From Geothermobacter hydrogeniphilus (GTDB taxonomy: Bacteria; Desulfobacterota; Desulfuromonadia; Desulfuromonadales; Geothermobacteraceae), in assembly GCF_002898515.1 (NCBI RefSeq), contig NZ_PPFX01000009.1, positions 39,299-103,298 on the forward strand: a stretch of DNA of 64,000 nucleotides, written 5' to 3'. Positions 26,695 to 35,264 of this stretch are shown here, in pieces; the stretch's first letter is position 1, and the number at the start of each line of letters is the position of its first letter. The notes under the pieces were generated by a model, which did not search any database, was not told the origin of the DNA, and was given only the letters and a program-made list of their open reading frames with translations. Both the position numbers and the translations under genes were made by a program.

Positions 26695-29600
26695 ACTCTT
26701 TCGAACTGGTGGCCCTGGTATCACTTCTTTACCTGGCCCTGCTCTTCATGGTTGCCTACTATGCCGACCGCAAGCGGGAGCAGGGACAGAGCATCATCTC
26801 CAACGCCAACATCTATTCCCTCTCCCTGGCGGTCTACTGTACCTCCTGGACCTTCTACGGCAGCGTCGGCCGCGCCGCTACCAGCGGACTCGACTTCCTG
26901 ACCATCTATCTCGGCCCGACCCTGATCGCTTTTTCCTGGTGGTTCCTGTTGCGCCGCATGGTGCGCATCAGCAAAGAACAGAATATCGTCAGTATTGCCG
27001 ACTTCATCTCCTGCCGTTATGGGAAATCGGCGTTCATGGGCGCCATCGTCACCATTTTCGCCGTGGTCGGCATCATGCCCTATATCGCCCTGCAGCTCAA
27101 AGCGGTTTCACAAACCTTCGATATCCTGACCATTCCAGCCTCCCAGCTCAGTCACGGATTCAATCATTTCCTCCCGCGCCTGCCTTCCTACATCGATACC
27201 GCCTTTGTCGTGGCTCTCTTTCTCGGCCTGTTCGGCGTCCTGTTCGGCGCCCGTCACCTCGACGCCTCGGAACGTCATGAGGGCCTGGTGGCGGCTATCG
27301 CGCTCGAATCATTGATCAAGATTGTCGCCTTTCTGGCTGTGGGAATTTTCATCACCTATGGCGCTTTTGATGGTTTTACCGATATCTTCACCCGTTTCGC
27401 CGAAAAGTTTCCTGATCGCCACCAACTGCTGCTGATCGACACCGAACAGATCCCCTACGTCAAATGGTTCAGCCTGACCTTCATTTCAATGATGGCCTTC
27501 ATGTTCCTGCCGCGCCAATTTCACATCATGGTGATCGAAAACTCGGATGAAGAACACATCAAGAAGGCCATGTGGCGTTTCCCGGCCTATATTTTCGCTA
27601 TCAACCTGTTCGTTATTCCCATCGCCCTCGGCGGCCTGCTGCTCAATAACGGGGACGTGACCAATGCCGACTACTTCGTCATCAACCTGCCGCTGCAGAC
27701 CGGTCACCACTGGCTCGGCATGCTCGCCTACCTTGGCGGCTTTTCAGCGGCGGCCGGAATGGTCATGGTCTCCTCGGTGGCATTAGCGACCATGATCCTC
27801 AATCACCTGATCATGCCGCTGATCCTGAAATTCCAGATCGAAACCCGTGATTTCTCGGTGATGCTGATCAACATCAAGCGTTTCGCCATCCTCGCGGTGA
27901 TCTTTCTCGGCTATCTCTACTACCGGATCATCGGCGAGTCCTACGCGCTGGTGAACATCGGTCTGATTTCCTTTATCGCCTCCACCCAGTTCGCCCCGGC
28001 CCTGATCGGCGGTCTTTACTGGAAACGGGCAACACGACGCGGCGCCGCTCTCGGACTGATCCTCGGCTTCCTGGTCTGGTTCTACACCCTGCTGATCCCT
28101 TCCTTCGTCCGGTCCGGCTGGCTGCACAGCGACATTCTCGAGAACGGGCTGCTTGGACTGAAATTTCTTCGCCCCCTGGAACTGTTCGGCCTGTCCGGGT
28201 TCGATATCTGGTCCCATTCCCTCTTCTGGACCATGTTCTTCAATGTCGGCGCTTTCCTGACCCTCTCACTCTTTTCGCAACCGACTGAAAGCGAGGAAGA
28301 ACAGATCGGCAAATTCGTTGATGTCTTCGACAAACGCCTGGAACCCCAGGAACGGCAACGGATCAGCAAGGCACCGACCGTAGTCGAATTCATTGACCTG
28401 ATGACCAAGTTCATCGGTGAGAAACAGGCGCATACGGCCATTTCAGAATATCTCGGCAATCGTGAAATCGATCTGCGAGGCAGCCTTTCGGAATTTGAGC
28501 TGCCGGGGTTGAAACATTTCACCGAGCGCACCCTGGCCGGTTCCGTCGGAGCCGCCCCGGCGCGCATCATCGTTGAAAACTACCTGGCAACCCGCGGCAG
28601 CGAGATGGAAGATGTTTTTGACATCTTCGGCTCGGTGACCATCAGCCGAACGGCCAGTCGCGAACAGTTATCCATCCTCTATGAATCGGCCCGGGTGGTC
28701 GCCAGCGGCGCGCCACTGAAGAAAATCCTCGATGAAATCCTCGACCTGCTCGGCGACCAGTTCAAATTCGACCTCTGCGTCATCCGGATCATTGACCATG
28801 AGAGCATGACCCTGACGGTGCGCAGTCAAAGGGGAATGAGTTCGGAACACCTCGGCCAGTCAGAACGGGAACTGACCATGGAGACCTGCATCGGCCAGAC
28901 TTTCCTGACCAATTCCCCGGTGGTGGTCAACGACAGTGACTTCATGGATAAACAGGCAACGGCAGAGATCATCCACCGGGAGGGGATCAAGGCCTTCGCC
29001 CACGCGCCGATCACCATCGAAGGAGAACCGATCGGAGTACTGTCGGCCTTCAGCAAACAGGTCAAAGGCATTTTCACCGATGAATTCGTCGAGCTTTTCA
29101 CCAGCCTTGCCGGCCAGGTCGGTGTTGCCTGGCGCAACAACCAGCAGACCGAGCGCCTGATCGAAGCCCATGAACAACAGAAAGAGATGGAAATTGCCAA
29201 AACCATTCAGCTCGGCCTGCTGCCCTCCACCGTCCCGCAGCTGCCGGGAATTGTCCTGGCCGGCATCTGCGTTCCGGCCAAGGAAGTTGGTGGCGATTAT
29301 TACGATTACCTGGTGCGCGACGATGGGTCCCTTGACCTGGTGATTGCCGATGTTTCCGGGCACAATATCGGCTCAGCCCTGTTGATGGCCGAAACCCGGA
29401 CTTTCATACGGGCTCAATCCGTCAGCCTGGCAAGCACCGACCTGGTTCTGGAAGCGTTGAACGAATTTTTCTACGAGGACCTGGGGCAGGCGGAACTCTT
29501 TATCACCATGGTGTTCCTCAAGTACCAGCCGCGAACCCGCCTGCTCGAATATTCCAGCGCCGGCCACAACCCACCGATCGTCTACCGGGCCGCCAGCGGC

Positions 29601-29921
29601 GAGATCGAACGGCTTGACGCCGAAGGACTGATCCTCGGCGTGATCCATGAAGTTCGTTTTGAACGCAAACGCCTGGAACTTCAGCCGGGCGACCTGCTGC
29701 TGCTGTACACCGACGGGATTACCGAGGCAGAAAACAGCCATGGGGATTTTTTCGGTGACGAACGCCTCTGCGCCATCATTCCCGAACTTGTAGACCTGGA
29801 ACCGCAGCAGATCATCGATCAGCTCCTGGAACAGGTCAGGCTCTTCACCGGGGTGCATAATTTCCGCGACGATATTTCCCTGGTGGTGATGAAGGTCGAA
29901 GAAGACACGGGTACCGACTGA
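26691..29921 (+). CDS. Sodium:solute symporter fused to STAC, GAF and PP2C/SpoIIE phosphatase
   Basis: 1076 residues. Residues 1-520 are an SSF (SLC5) symporter of about 13 helices (SLAVYCTSWTFYGSVGRAATSGLDF; TRRGAALGLILGFLVWF). Residues about 560-635 match the STAC linker of CbrA-type SSF kinases (KHFTERTLAGSVGAAPARII). Residues about 660-820 are GAF (LYESARVVASGAPLKKILDEI). Residues about 857-1066 are a PP2C/SpoIIE phosphatase with VGGDYYDYL, DVSGHNIGSALLMAE, SSAGHNPPI and YTDGITEAEN, its metal-binding aspartates intact. The protein probably senses solute through transport and dephosphorylates the STAS protein encoded downstream. SSF-histidine kinase fusions are known; an SSF-phosphatase fusion is less familiar to me. 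Confidence 0.92.
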   Translation: MNSFELVALVSLLYLALLFMVAYYADRKREQGQSIISNANIYSLSLAVYCTSWTFYGSVGRAATSGLDFLTIYLGPTLIAFSWWFLLRRMVRISKEQNIVSIADFISCRYGKSAFMGAIVTIFAVVGIMPYIALQLKAVSQTFDILTIPASQLSHGFNHFLPRLPSYIDTAFVVALFLGLFGVLFGARHLDASERHEGLVAAIALESLIKIVAFLAVGIFITYGAFDGFTDIFTRFAEKFPDRHQLLLIDTEQIPYVKWFSLTFISMMAFMFLPRQFHIMVIENSDEEHIKKAMWRFPAYIFAINLFVIPIALGGLLLNNGDVTNADYFVINLPLQTGHHWLGMLAYLGGFSAAAGMVMVSSVALATMILNHLIMPLILKFQIETRDFSVMLINIKRFAILAVIFLGYLYYRIIGESYALVNIGLISFIASTQFAPALIGGLYWKRATRRGAALGLILGFLVWFYTLLIPSFVRSGWLHSDILENGLLGLKFLRPLELFGLSGFDIWSHSLFWTMFFNVGAFLTLSLFSQPTESEEEQIGKFVDVFDKRLEPQERQRISKAPTVVEFIDLMTKFIGEKQAHTAISEYLGNREIDLRGSLSEFELPGLKHFTERTLAGSVGAAPARIIVENYLATRGSEMEDVFDIFGSVTISRTASREQLSILYESARVVASGAPLKKILDEILDLLGDQFKFDLCVIRIIDHESMTLTVRSQRGMSSEHLGQSERELTMETCIGQTFLTNSPVVVNDSDFMDKQATAEIIHREGIKAFAHAPITIEGEPIGVLSAFSKQVKGIFTDEFVELFTSLAGQVGVAWRNNQQTERLIEAHEQQKEMEIAKTIQLGLLPSTVPQLPGIVLAGICVPAKEVGGDYYDYLVRDDGSLDLVIADVSGHNIGSALLMAETRTFIRAQSVSLASTDLVLEALNEFFYEDLGQAELFITMVFLKYQPRTRLLEYSSAGHNPPIVYRAASGEIERLDAEGLILGVIHEVRFERKRLELQPGDLLLLYTDGITEAENSHGDFFGDERLCAIIPELVDLEPQQIIDQLLEQVRLFTGVHNFRDDISLVVMKVEEDTGTD

Positions 29922-30030
29922 CGACATACAGCTGAAACAGCCCTTGCCCGCTGAAGCAAAGCATAAATGAAAGCTTTGTGGTATGCTAGGTGGAGTGTGA
30001 AATGCGTGAGATAACCATTGAACAATACTA

Positions 30031-30192
30031 CCTGAATCAGTGGGTTCCTGTTGGATGGAGAGTACAAGTGCCCGGCCTGAATGAGATTTCCAAAAATCTG
30101 AAGCACACCCAGAGGTTCGCTGGTGATTTTGGGGAAGCTCAGACAGATCAATGACTTGTACTCTCCGCCGACAAGGGACGCACAGAATTCGG
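30031..30192. repeat. Interspersed repeat family A, copy 2
   Basis: 162 bp starting CCTGAATCAGTGGG; the right end is degenerate (GAATTCGG). It occupies most of the gap between the symporter-phosphatase gene and the STAS gene (29922-30214), so it lies within their presumptive transcript. Confidence 0.88.
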
Positions 30193-30214
30193 ATACCAAG
30201 CAAGGAGAGATGCA

Positions 30215-30553
30215 ATGATCGTTCAGATTGAAGAAAAAGACAATGTTGTGCTGATCCAGGTCAAGGAAGAACGCCTCGATGCCCACAACAGCGGTGAGTT
30301 GAAGAACCAGATGCTCAACCTCTTCGAGGAAGGCAAAAACAACCTGGTGGTCAACCTGGTCGACGTCCGTTTTGTTGATTCCTCAGGGCTTGGATCGCTG
30401 GTTTCCGGCTTCAAGAACGCCAGCGCCCGCAACGGCAGCCTCAAACTCTGCGGACTGCAACCCCAGGTCAAGTCGATGTTCGAGCTGACCCGGCTTCACC
30501 GGGTGTTCGAAATTTTCCCTGACAGTGAAGAAGCACTGGCCAGTTTTGAATAG
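30215..30553 (+). CDS. STAS-domain anti-anti-sigma factor (RsbV/SpoIIAA-like)
   Basis: 112 residues. AAGGAGA 4 nt before ATG. A single STAS domain with the phospho-acceptor region FVDSSGLGSLVS. In partner switching, the kinase phosphorylates the first serine and the PP2C phosphatase removes it; only the dephosphorylated form binds the kinase. Here the kinase follows by 54 bp and the phosphatase precedes, so all three parts are together. The target released by the switch is not visible. Confidence 0.9.
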   Translation: MIVQIEEKDNVVLIQVKEERLDAHNSGELKNQMLNLFEEGKNNLVVNLVDVRFVDSSGLGSLVSGFKNASARNGSLKLCGLQPQVKSMFELTRLHRVFEIFPDSEEALASFE

Positions 30554-30607
30554 ACCATTGACGGGCGGATCGACCGCAAAAACCGCTCCGCCCTTTTCCA
30601 GGCAATC

Positions 30608-31030
30608 ATGACTGACAAGCTCGAAGTCGACATCAAGGTTCCCAACCAGACCCGCTACCTGGGGCTGATCGGCAAGATCGGCGAGGATATCGCCCGTACC
30701 CTGAAACGCTTCAAGGGGGACCGGGAGGAGCTTGCCTATCATATCAACCTGGTTCTGACCGAGGCGATCAGCAATGCCATCCGTCATGCCAACGACGATG
30801 ATCCCGACAAGGAAATCCACATCTCCATCTACATCAAAGATCAGAAACTGCACATCAGAGTCTACGATCAGGGAGAAGGGTTCGACATCACCAGACTGCC
30901 GAGCCCGGAGCTTAAATACCTGGACGAGCACGGACGAGGGGTCTATATCATCCGCTCACTGATGGACGAAGTCACCTACAAACGATTGAAGGACGGTCAC
31001 GTACTGGAAATGATCAAATCCCTGCACTGA
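30608..31030 (+). CDS. Anti-sigma factor / serine kinase (RsbW/SpoIIAB-like)
   Basis: 140 residues. GHKL ATPase of the anti-sigma type (HATPase_c_2): N box LVLTEAISNAIRHAN, G1 YDQGEGFDI, G2 HGRGVYIIRSLMDE. It has no histidine kinase dimerisation domain. It would phosphorylate the STAS protein and, when free, bind a partner, classically a sigma factor. No sigma gene is adjacent. Its 3' end overlaps the convergent HAD gene by 17 bp. Confidence 0.9.
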   Translation: MTDKLEVDIKVPNQTRYLGLIGKIGEDIARTLKRFKGDREELAYHINLVLTEAISNAIRHANDDDPDKEIHISIYIKDQKLHIRVYDQGEGFDITRLPSPELKYLDEHGRGVYIIRSLMDEVTYKRLKDGHVLEMIKSLH

Positions 31031-31679
31031 CCCCCGACAAAGAACGACATGCCACTCCCGGCCCGGAGACGATCTCAATCAATCGGCTGAGACGGTCGAT
31101 GTTCCAGTCCCCTTCGGCCGGATTGCGGTAAGCGACGAAACGAACTCCGGCGTCGACAGCCGCCTGCTGATCAAGCGCCGAATCCCCGACAAACAACAGC
31201 CGTCGTGGCGGTGTCGCGAGCCGGTCGGCGGCCAGATGCAGCATGTCCGGAGCCGGCTTGGGCCGAGCGACATCCCGACTGGTCACAACCACCTGAAAAT
31301 ATTCCTCCAGACCGAAATGGCGCAGGATTTCGGGCATGCTGTTCCCCCGGTTGGTCGCAATGGCCAGCGGCAGCCTTGCCGCCAGCAGGCGCACTGTTTC
31401 GACCATGTCCGGTTCCGGATGCATCAAATGCAGGAACTGCCGATAATCAACCCGTGAAGCCAGGGAAAGGGCCTCTTCCACCCGGTCCTCCCCCAGCAAC
31501 TGCCGGAAAACTTCGGGACTCGCGGCTGTATGACAAAGACGGGCACGCTCTTCCTGGTCAGGCAGCACCGGGGCCGCGCCCAGCTGCCGCAATACGAGAT
31601 TGTAATAGGCCAGGTTGGCGTCATGACTGGAAAAAAGCACCCCGTCACAATCGAAGATGACCCCGTCAACCGCACTCAT
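31014..31679 (-). CDS. HAD-family hydrolase, phosphoglycolate phosphatase-like
   Basis: 221 residues. HAD motif I is FDCDGVLFSS, motif II IATNRGN, motif III with KPAPDML and motif IV FVGDSALDQQAA. Fold and length fit Gph-like phosphatases, but the substrate is not determined by sequence. The stop of lgt overlaps its ATG by 4 bp, so they are co-translated. Confidence 0.82.
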   Translation of the reverse strand: MSAVDGVIFDCDGVLFSSHDANLAYYNLVLRQLGAAPVLPDQEERARLCHTAASPEVFRQLLGEDRVEEALSLASRVDYRQFLHLMHPEPDMVETVRLLAARLPLAIATNRGNSMPEILRHFGLEEYFQVVVTSRDVARPKPAPDMLHLAADRLATPPRRLLFVGDSALDQQAAVDAGVRFVAYRNPAEGDWNIDRLSRLIEIVSGPGVACRSLSGVSAGI

Positions 31680-32458
31680 GCATTGTTCCTTCGCAGCACC
31701 ATGACCAGTCCGACCAGCCCGAAGACAATCATCGGCAACGACAACAGCTGGCCCATGGTGGCGCCTCCCCAGAGAAACCCGAGCTGTTCATCCGGTTGCC
31801 GAAAAAACTCCACCAGAAAACGGAAACAGCCATAGCCGAGAAAAAACGTAAAGAAGGGAACCCCGGCAGGGGCATGTCTCCGGTGCAGCCACCACAGCAG
31901 GCAGAAAAGCAGCACCCCTTCAAGCAGAAATTCATAAAGCTGACTCGGATGACGAGGTATCGGACCGGCCTGGGGGAACACCATGCCCCAGGGAACATCG
32001 GTCACCCGTCCCCAGAGTTCACCGTTGATAAAATTGCCGAGACGTCCCAAGCCGAGCCCGACGGTGGCGCTGGTGGCCAGGACATCACCGGTCAGCAATA
32101 TCGGCAACTTGCGTCGACGACAGAACAGCACCGAGGCGCAGATCACGCCCAGCAGCCCACCGTGAAAACTCATCCCCCCCTGCCAGACAGCAAAGACCTG
32201 CAAAGGGTGGTGCAGGAAATAGGGGGCGTTGTAGAAAAGCACATAGCCGAAACGACCGCCCAAAATCACTCCGATCACAGCATAAAAGAGCAGGTCCGAA
32301 ACGGCATCGGCATCCAGGTCGAGGTGGCGACGCCGTGCCAGGGTGCGAATCAGGACGTAGGATGCCAGAAAACCAAGCAGGTACATCAATCCGTACCAAC
32401 GCACCGCCAGCGGGCCGATGTGAACCAGAACGGGATCGATTTCAGGATAACGCAGCAT
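31676..32458 (-). CDS. lgt: Prolipoprotein diacylglyceryl transferase
   Basis: 260 residues, about seven membrane helices. It transfers diacylglycerol to the lipobox cysteine of prolipoproteins. Signature GLGLGRLGNFINGELWGRV is present, as are the WYGLMYLLGF start and HPSQLYEFLLEG. It supplies the modification needed by the several lipoproteins in this window. It heads a two-gene unit with the HAD hydrolase. Confidence 0.95.
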   Translation of the reverse strand: MLRYPEIDPVLVHIGPLAVRWYGLMYLLGFLASYVLIRTLARRRHLDLDADAVSDLLFYAVIGVILGGRFGYVLFYNAPYFLHHPLQVFAVWQGGMSFHGGLLGVICASVLFCRRRKLPILLTGDVLATSATVGLGLGRLGNFINGELWGRVTDVPWGMVFPQAGPIPRHPSQLYEFLLEGVLLFCLLWWLHRRHAPAGVPFFTFFLGYGCFRFLVEFFRQPDEQLGFLWGGATMGQLLSLPMIVFGLVGLVMVLRRNNA

Positions 32459-32528
32459 GTCGACTCCGAAAAAGGTGGGAGAAAAGGTGAAAGCTATACT
32501 AGCGATTCACGAAGCCGCGCGCAACGAC

Positions 32529-33524
32529 TCAATCGGATTCAGGTACAATATTGCGCAGCATCGCGGCTGGAAAACCACAGGCTTCAAGCAGGGGCAACCA
32601 GTCGCGAGGAAGAGACGCCTTCAGGTCGATAGCCTGCCCCGTCACGGGGTGCGCCAGACTCAGCTTCCAGGAGTGCAGCAACTGCCCGGGGATGTCGAGA
32701 CCATGGAGACGACCAACACCGTCATAGCGGATGTCTCCGCACAGAGGATGGCCCGCTTCGGAAAAATGGGCCCGGATCTGATGCATGCGACCGGTAACCA
32801 GTTCCACCTCCACCAGGGAAACCCCATCGGCAGCCCGGACCAGGCGATAGCGGGTCAGGGCCGGCTTGCCGCCGCGCGCAACCGATCGCACCCTGTTGAT
32901 GGCTCTGATTTTAGCGAGGTTGGATTTGAATTCACCCTGTTCATTTTCAAGCATCCCGCAAACCAGGGCGAGGTAGGTTTTGCGGATTTCGTGCTGCCGA
33001 AACTGCTCGCTGAGGGAGCGGTGAGCCCGGGGATGAATCGAAAAAGCGATGACTCCGGAAGTATCACGGTCAAGACGCTGTACCATGCCGATCTCGGGTC
33101 GGCGTCCGGCCCCCTTGCCGCGACCGAGATAATCAAGAATGCCCTGGTAGAGAGTTCCCTGAAACCGGGACGGAGTCGGTTGGGTATCAAGACCTGCCGG
33201 TTTGTTGAGAACCAGGAGGTTTTCATCTTCGAACAGAACCTGTTGCGCGTCAATCAGGTGCTTTTCAAGCGGCAGACCGTCAAGGAAAACCTCAACCCGC
33301 TGCCCGGTCCGGACAGATCTTGAACACTGGCTGATCCTGCGACCATCGACATGGATGGAACCGGTGGACAGCGCCTTTTTCCAGAAGCCGCGACTGAATT
33401 GCGGAAAGACCGCCGACAGGTACTGGTCTATCCGCAGGCTATCTTCCGCAACGGCAACAAAACGCTTGAAATGCTGCCGTTGCCGCTCGCCCGGGACATC
33501 ACTCTCTGAAAAATTTATGGCCAC
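32529..33524 (-). CDS. RluA-family pseudouridine synthase
   Basis: 331 residues. GTG start with GGAG 5 nt upstream. An N-terminal S4 domain (LRIDQYLSAVFPQFSRGFWKK) precedes the synthase core with the catalytic aspartate in GMVQRLDRDTSGV and the typical ENLLVLNKPAGL and GRMHQIRAHFSEAGHP. It isomerises uridine in rRNA or tRNA; which position (RluC/RluD/RluA-like) cannot be decided here. It lies alone, about 70 bp upstream of lgt. Confidence 0.9.
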   Translation of the reverse strand: MAINFSESDVPGERQRQHFKRFVAVAEDSLRIDQYLSAVFPQFSRGFWKKALSTGSIHVDGRRISQCSRSVRTGQRVEVFLDGLPLEKHLIDAQQVLFEDENLLVLNKPAGLDTQPTPSRFQGTLYQGILDYLGRGKGAGRRPEIGMVQRLDRDTSGVIAFSIHPRAHRSLSEQFRQHEIRKTYLALVCGMLENEQGEFKSNLAKIRAINRVRSVARGGKPALTRYRLVRAADGVSLVEVELVTGRMHQIRAHFSEAGHPLCGDIRYDGVGRLHGLDIPGQLLHSWKLSLAHPVTGQAIDLKASLPRDWLPLLEACGFPAAMLRNIVPESD

Positions 33525-33820
33525 GAAAACTCCAGATGATCATCGTTTCTGGATGCCGACATTCTTTTTCCTGAATCAGGTTTTTCGCCAACAGGCTTTG
33601 ACAACAATCAACCCTGTGATAGATTAGGTACACATGACCAGCATATTCTGGGGTGTACGACACGCTGTCTGAGGCCATGACCAACGAACAGTTCGGCAAT
33701 CGCTTCGTCGATTCGTGGTGAGCAAACCCATGACAACGATGGGCAGCCTGAAGCGAATCGCGAGCCCGGCCAGTCAGTACAGGCTCATAGCCTGGGCGCG
33801 ATCGGCATCCCGGAAAACAA
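33525..33820. other. Non-coding spacer with a promoter-like sequence
   Basis: No gene is recognised. CCTGAATCAGG (33570-33580) is a lone copy of the end of repeat A. On the plus strand TTGACA, a 16-nt spacer and TAGATT occur near 33598-33625, about 200 nt before the hairpin at 33821-33853; a short RNA is conceivable but unsupported. Confidence 0.35.
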
Positions 33821-33853
33821 CAGAGGCCCCGTGGTCTGACCACGGAGCCTCTG
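33814..33853 (-). terminator. Rho-independent terminator after ihfB
   Basis: On the minus strand CAGAGGCTCCGTGG and its near-perfect complement (33821-33853, one mismatch) with a 4-nt loop, then TTGTTTT. It lies about 35 bp after the ihfB stop. Confidence 0.8.
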
Positions 33854-33885
33854 CTATGTTTGACGGCGAAACGGCATCCGCTATA

Positions 33886-34173
33886 TCAGACCGTGCCGTT
33901 ATTAACCCGGGCGCGAAGTTCCTTGCCTGTTTTGAAAAACGGCGTCTTCTTGGCGGGAATTGAAACCACCTCGCCACTTTTCGGATTGCGTGCTTCGCGG
34001 GCTTCACGCTCGCGCACGGTAAATGACCCGAAGCCGCGAATCTCCACCCGATCTCCGTTCACCAGGGCATTGCCGATGCTGTCGAAAATTGTATTGACGA
34101 CCACTTCGGCTTCCTTCTTGTTCAGCTCCCCGGCATTATAAGACAACCTTTCAATCAATTCACTCTTGGTCAT
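33886..34173 (-). CDS. ihfB: Integration host factor beta-type DNA-bending protein
   Basis: 95 residues. AGGAGG before ATG. It belongs to the HU/IHF family: TKSELIERLS at the N-terminus is IhfB-like, GFGSFTVREREAREARNPKSG is the arm and IHF signature, and PFFKTGKELR the C-terminus. Its position downstream of rpsA parallels the rpsA-ihfB order of enterics, here with sppA in between. It is the last gene of the array and is followed by a terminator. Confidence 0.88.
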   Translation of the reverse strand: MTKSELIERLSYNAGELNKKEAEVVVNTIFDSIGNALVNGDRVEIRGFGSFTVREREAREARNPKSGEVVSIPAKKTPFFKTGKELRARVNNGTV

Positions 34174-34182
34174 GAAAACCTC

Positions 34183-35073
34183 CTATTCAATTCCAGTCCA
34201 AAGAAACTGCAGGCCGGACAGGCTGGAACGCGACAAGACCCGCCGCACCTGGGACGTACCTTCTTCAAAAAGATAATTCAGAACCCCTGGTTGGACCCGG
34301 GGGGGATAGATAACTTGCGGCTTACCTTCAATACCGCCGAGCTTACCGGCAATGGCAATGGCATCCTGAAGATTGCCGAGTTCATCAACCAGGCCGGCCT
34401 GAAGAGCCTGGCGGCCGGTGAAAATCCGCCCGTCGGCAAGAGCCTTGACCTTCTTCAGGTCCATTTTCCGACCTTCGGCAACAGCCGTCATAAACTGCTG
34501 GTGAACATCGTCGATAAGTGTCTGCAGGACCTGTCGATCCTGCTCCGTCATCGGGCGGGTCGAAGAACCGATATCCTTCAGGCTGCCGCTTTTGACCACC
34601 TCACTCTTGAGGCCGATTTTTGCCAGCAGTTCCTCAAAATTGGTGAACTGCATGATCACGCCGATGCTGCCGGTAATGGTCCCGGGATTGGCCAGGATGC
34701 GTTGTGCCGGGACAGCCACGTAATAACCGCCGGAAGCCGCCACGGACCCCATGGAGACAACAACCGGTTTAACCTTGGCCGCTTTTTTTATTTCTTCGTA
34801 GACCTCCTGGGCAGGACCGACAGCACCTCCCGGAGAATTGATTCGGAGCACGATGGCCTTGACCGAGTCGTCGTCGCGGAAATCAACAATGGTCTCCATC
34901 AACTCACGGGAAGAGTCAATGACACCCTGCAGTTCGACCACTGCCACTTTTTTCCCAACCGGGAAGACCGTCGGCCGACCGAGGAAACTGGCGATGACCA
35001 GCACCGAGATGAAAAAGAAAACAAAAACACAGCCGACCAGGAGAAGGGCCATTAAAAACGGATGTTTTTTCAT
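34183..35073 (-). CDS. sppA: Signal peptide peptidase SppA (short form)
   Basis: 296 residues, the 36K type with one catalytic domain. An N-terminal membrane segment (FLMALLLVGCVFVFFFISVLVI) anchors it with the active site outside. The nucleophile serine is in VAASGGYYVA and the general-base lysine in GSLKDIGSS. LRINSPGGAVGPAQE and GTITGSIGV are typical. It degrades cleaved signal peptides. It lies between rpsA and ihfB on the same strand, 9 bp from ihfB. Confidence 0.92.
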   Translation of the reverse strand: MKKHPFLMALLLVGCVFVFFFISVLVIASFLGRPTVFPVGKKVAVVELQGVIDSSRELMETIVDFRDDDSVKAIVLRINSPGGAVGPAQEVYEEIKKAAKVKPVVVSMGSVAASGGYYVAVPAQRILANPGTITGSIGVIMQFTNFEELLAKIGLKSEVVKSGSLKDIGSSTRPMTEQDRQVLQTLIDDVHQQFMTAVAEGRKMDLKKVKALADGRIFTGRQALQAGLVDELGNLQDAIAIAGKLGGIEGKPQVIYPPRVQPGVLNYLFEEGTSQVRRVLSRSSLSGLQFLWTGIE

Positions 35074-35220
35074 ACCGCCTCCCGGAAGAAATGGTTTGTT
35101 ATGATCATGACGCGCATTGCGCTTTCGGAATCAAAGGCCCCTGAATCGGAACCCGGCGTACCGGCCGGACATCGGCGAGGAACGCCAAATTCACCATGCG
35201 AAAACATGATGGAGAAAGGG

Positions 35221-35260
35221 CTGTCCGTCCCCCCGGTGAAACCAGCGGGGGGACGGACAG
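35221..35260. terminator. Hairpin between rpsA and sppA
   Basis: 14-bp perfect stem CTGTCCGTCCCCCC with a 12-nt loop, just downstream of the rpsA stop on the minus strand. No clear T tract, so partial termination or mRNA stabilisation is more likely than full termination. Confidence 0.65.
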
Positions 35261-35264
35261 GGAA

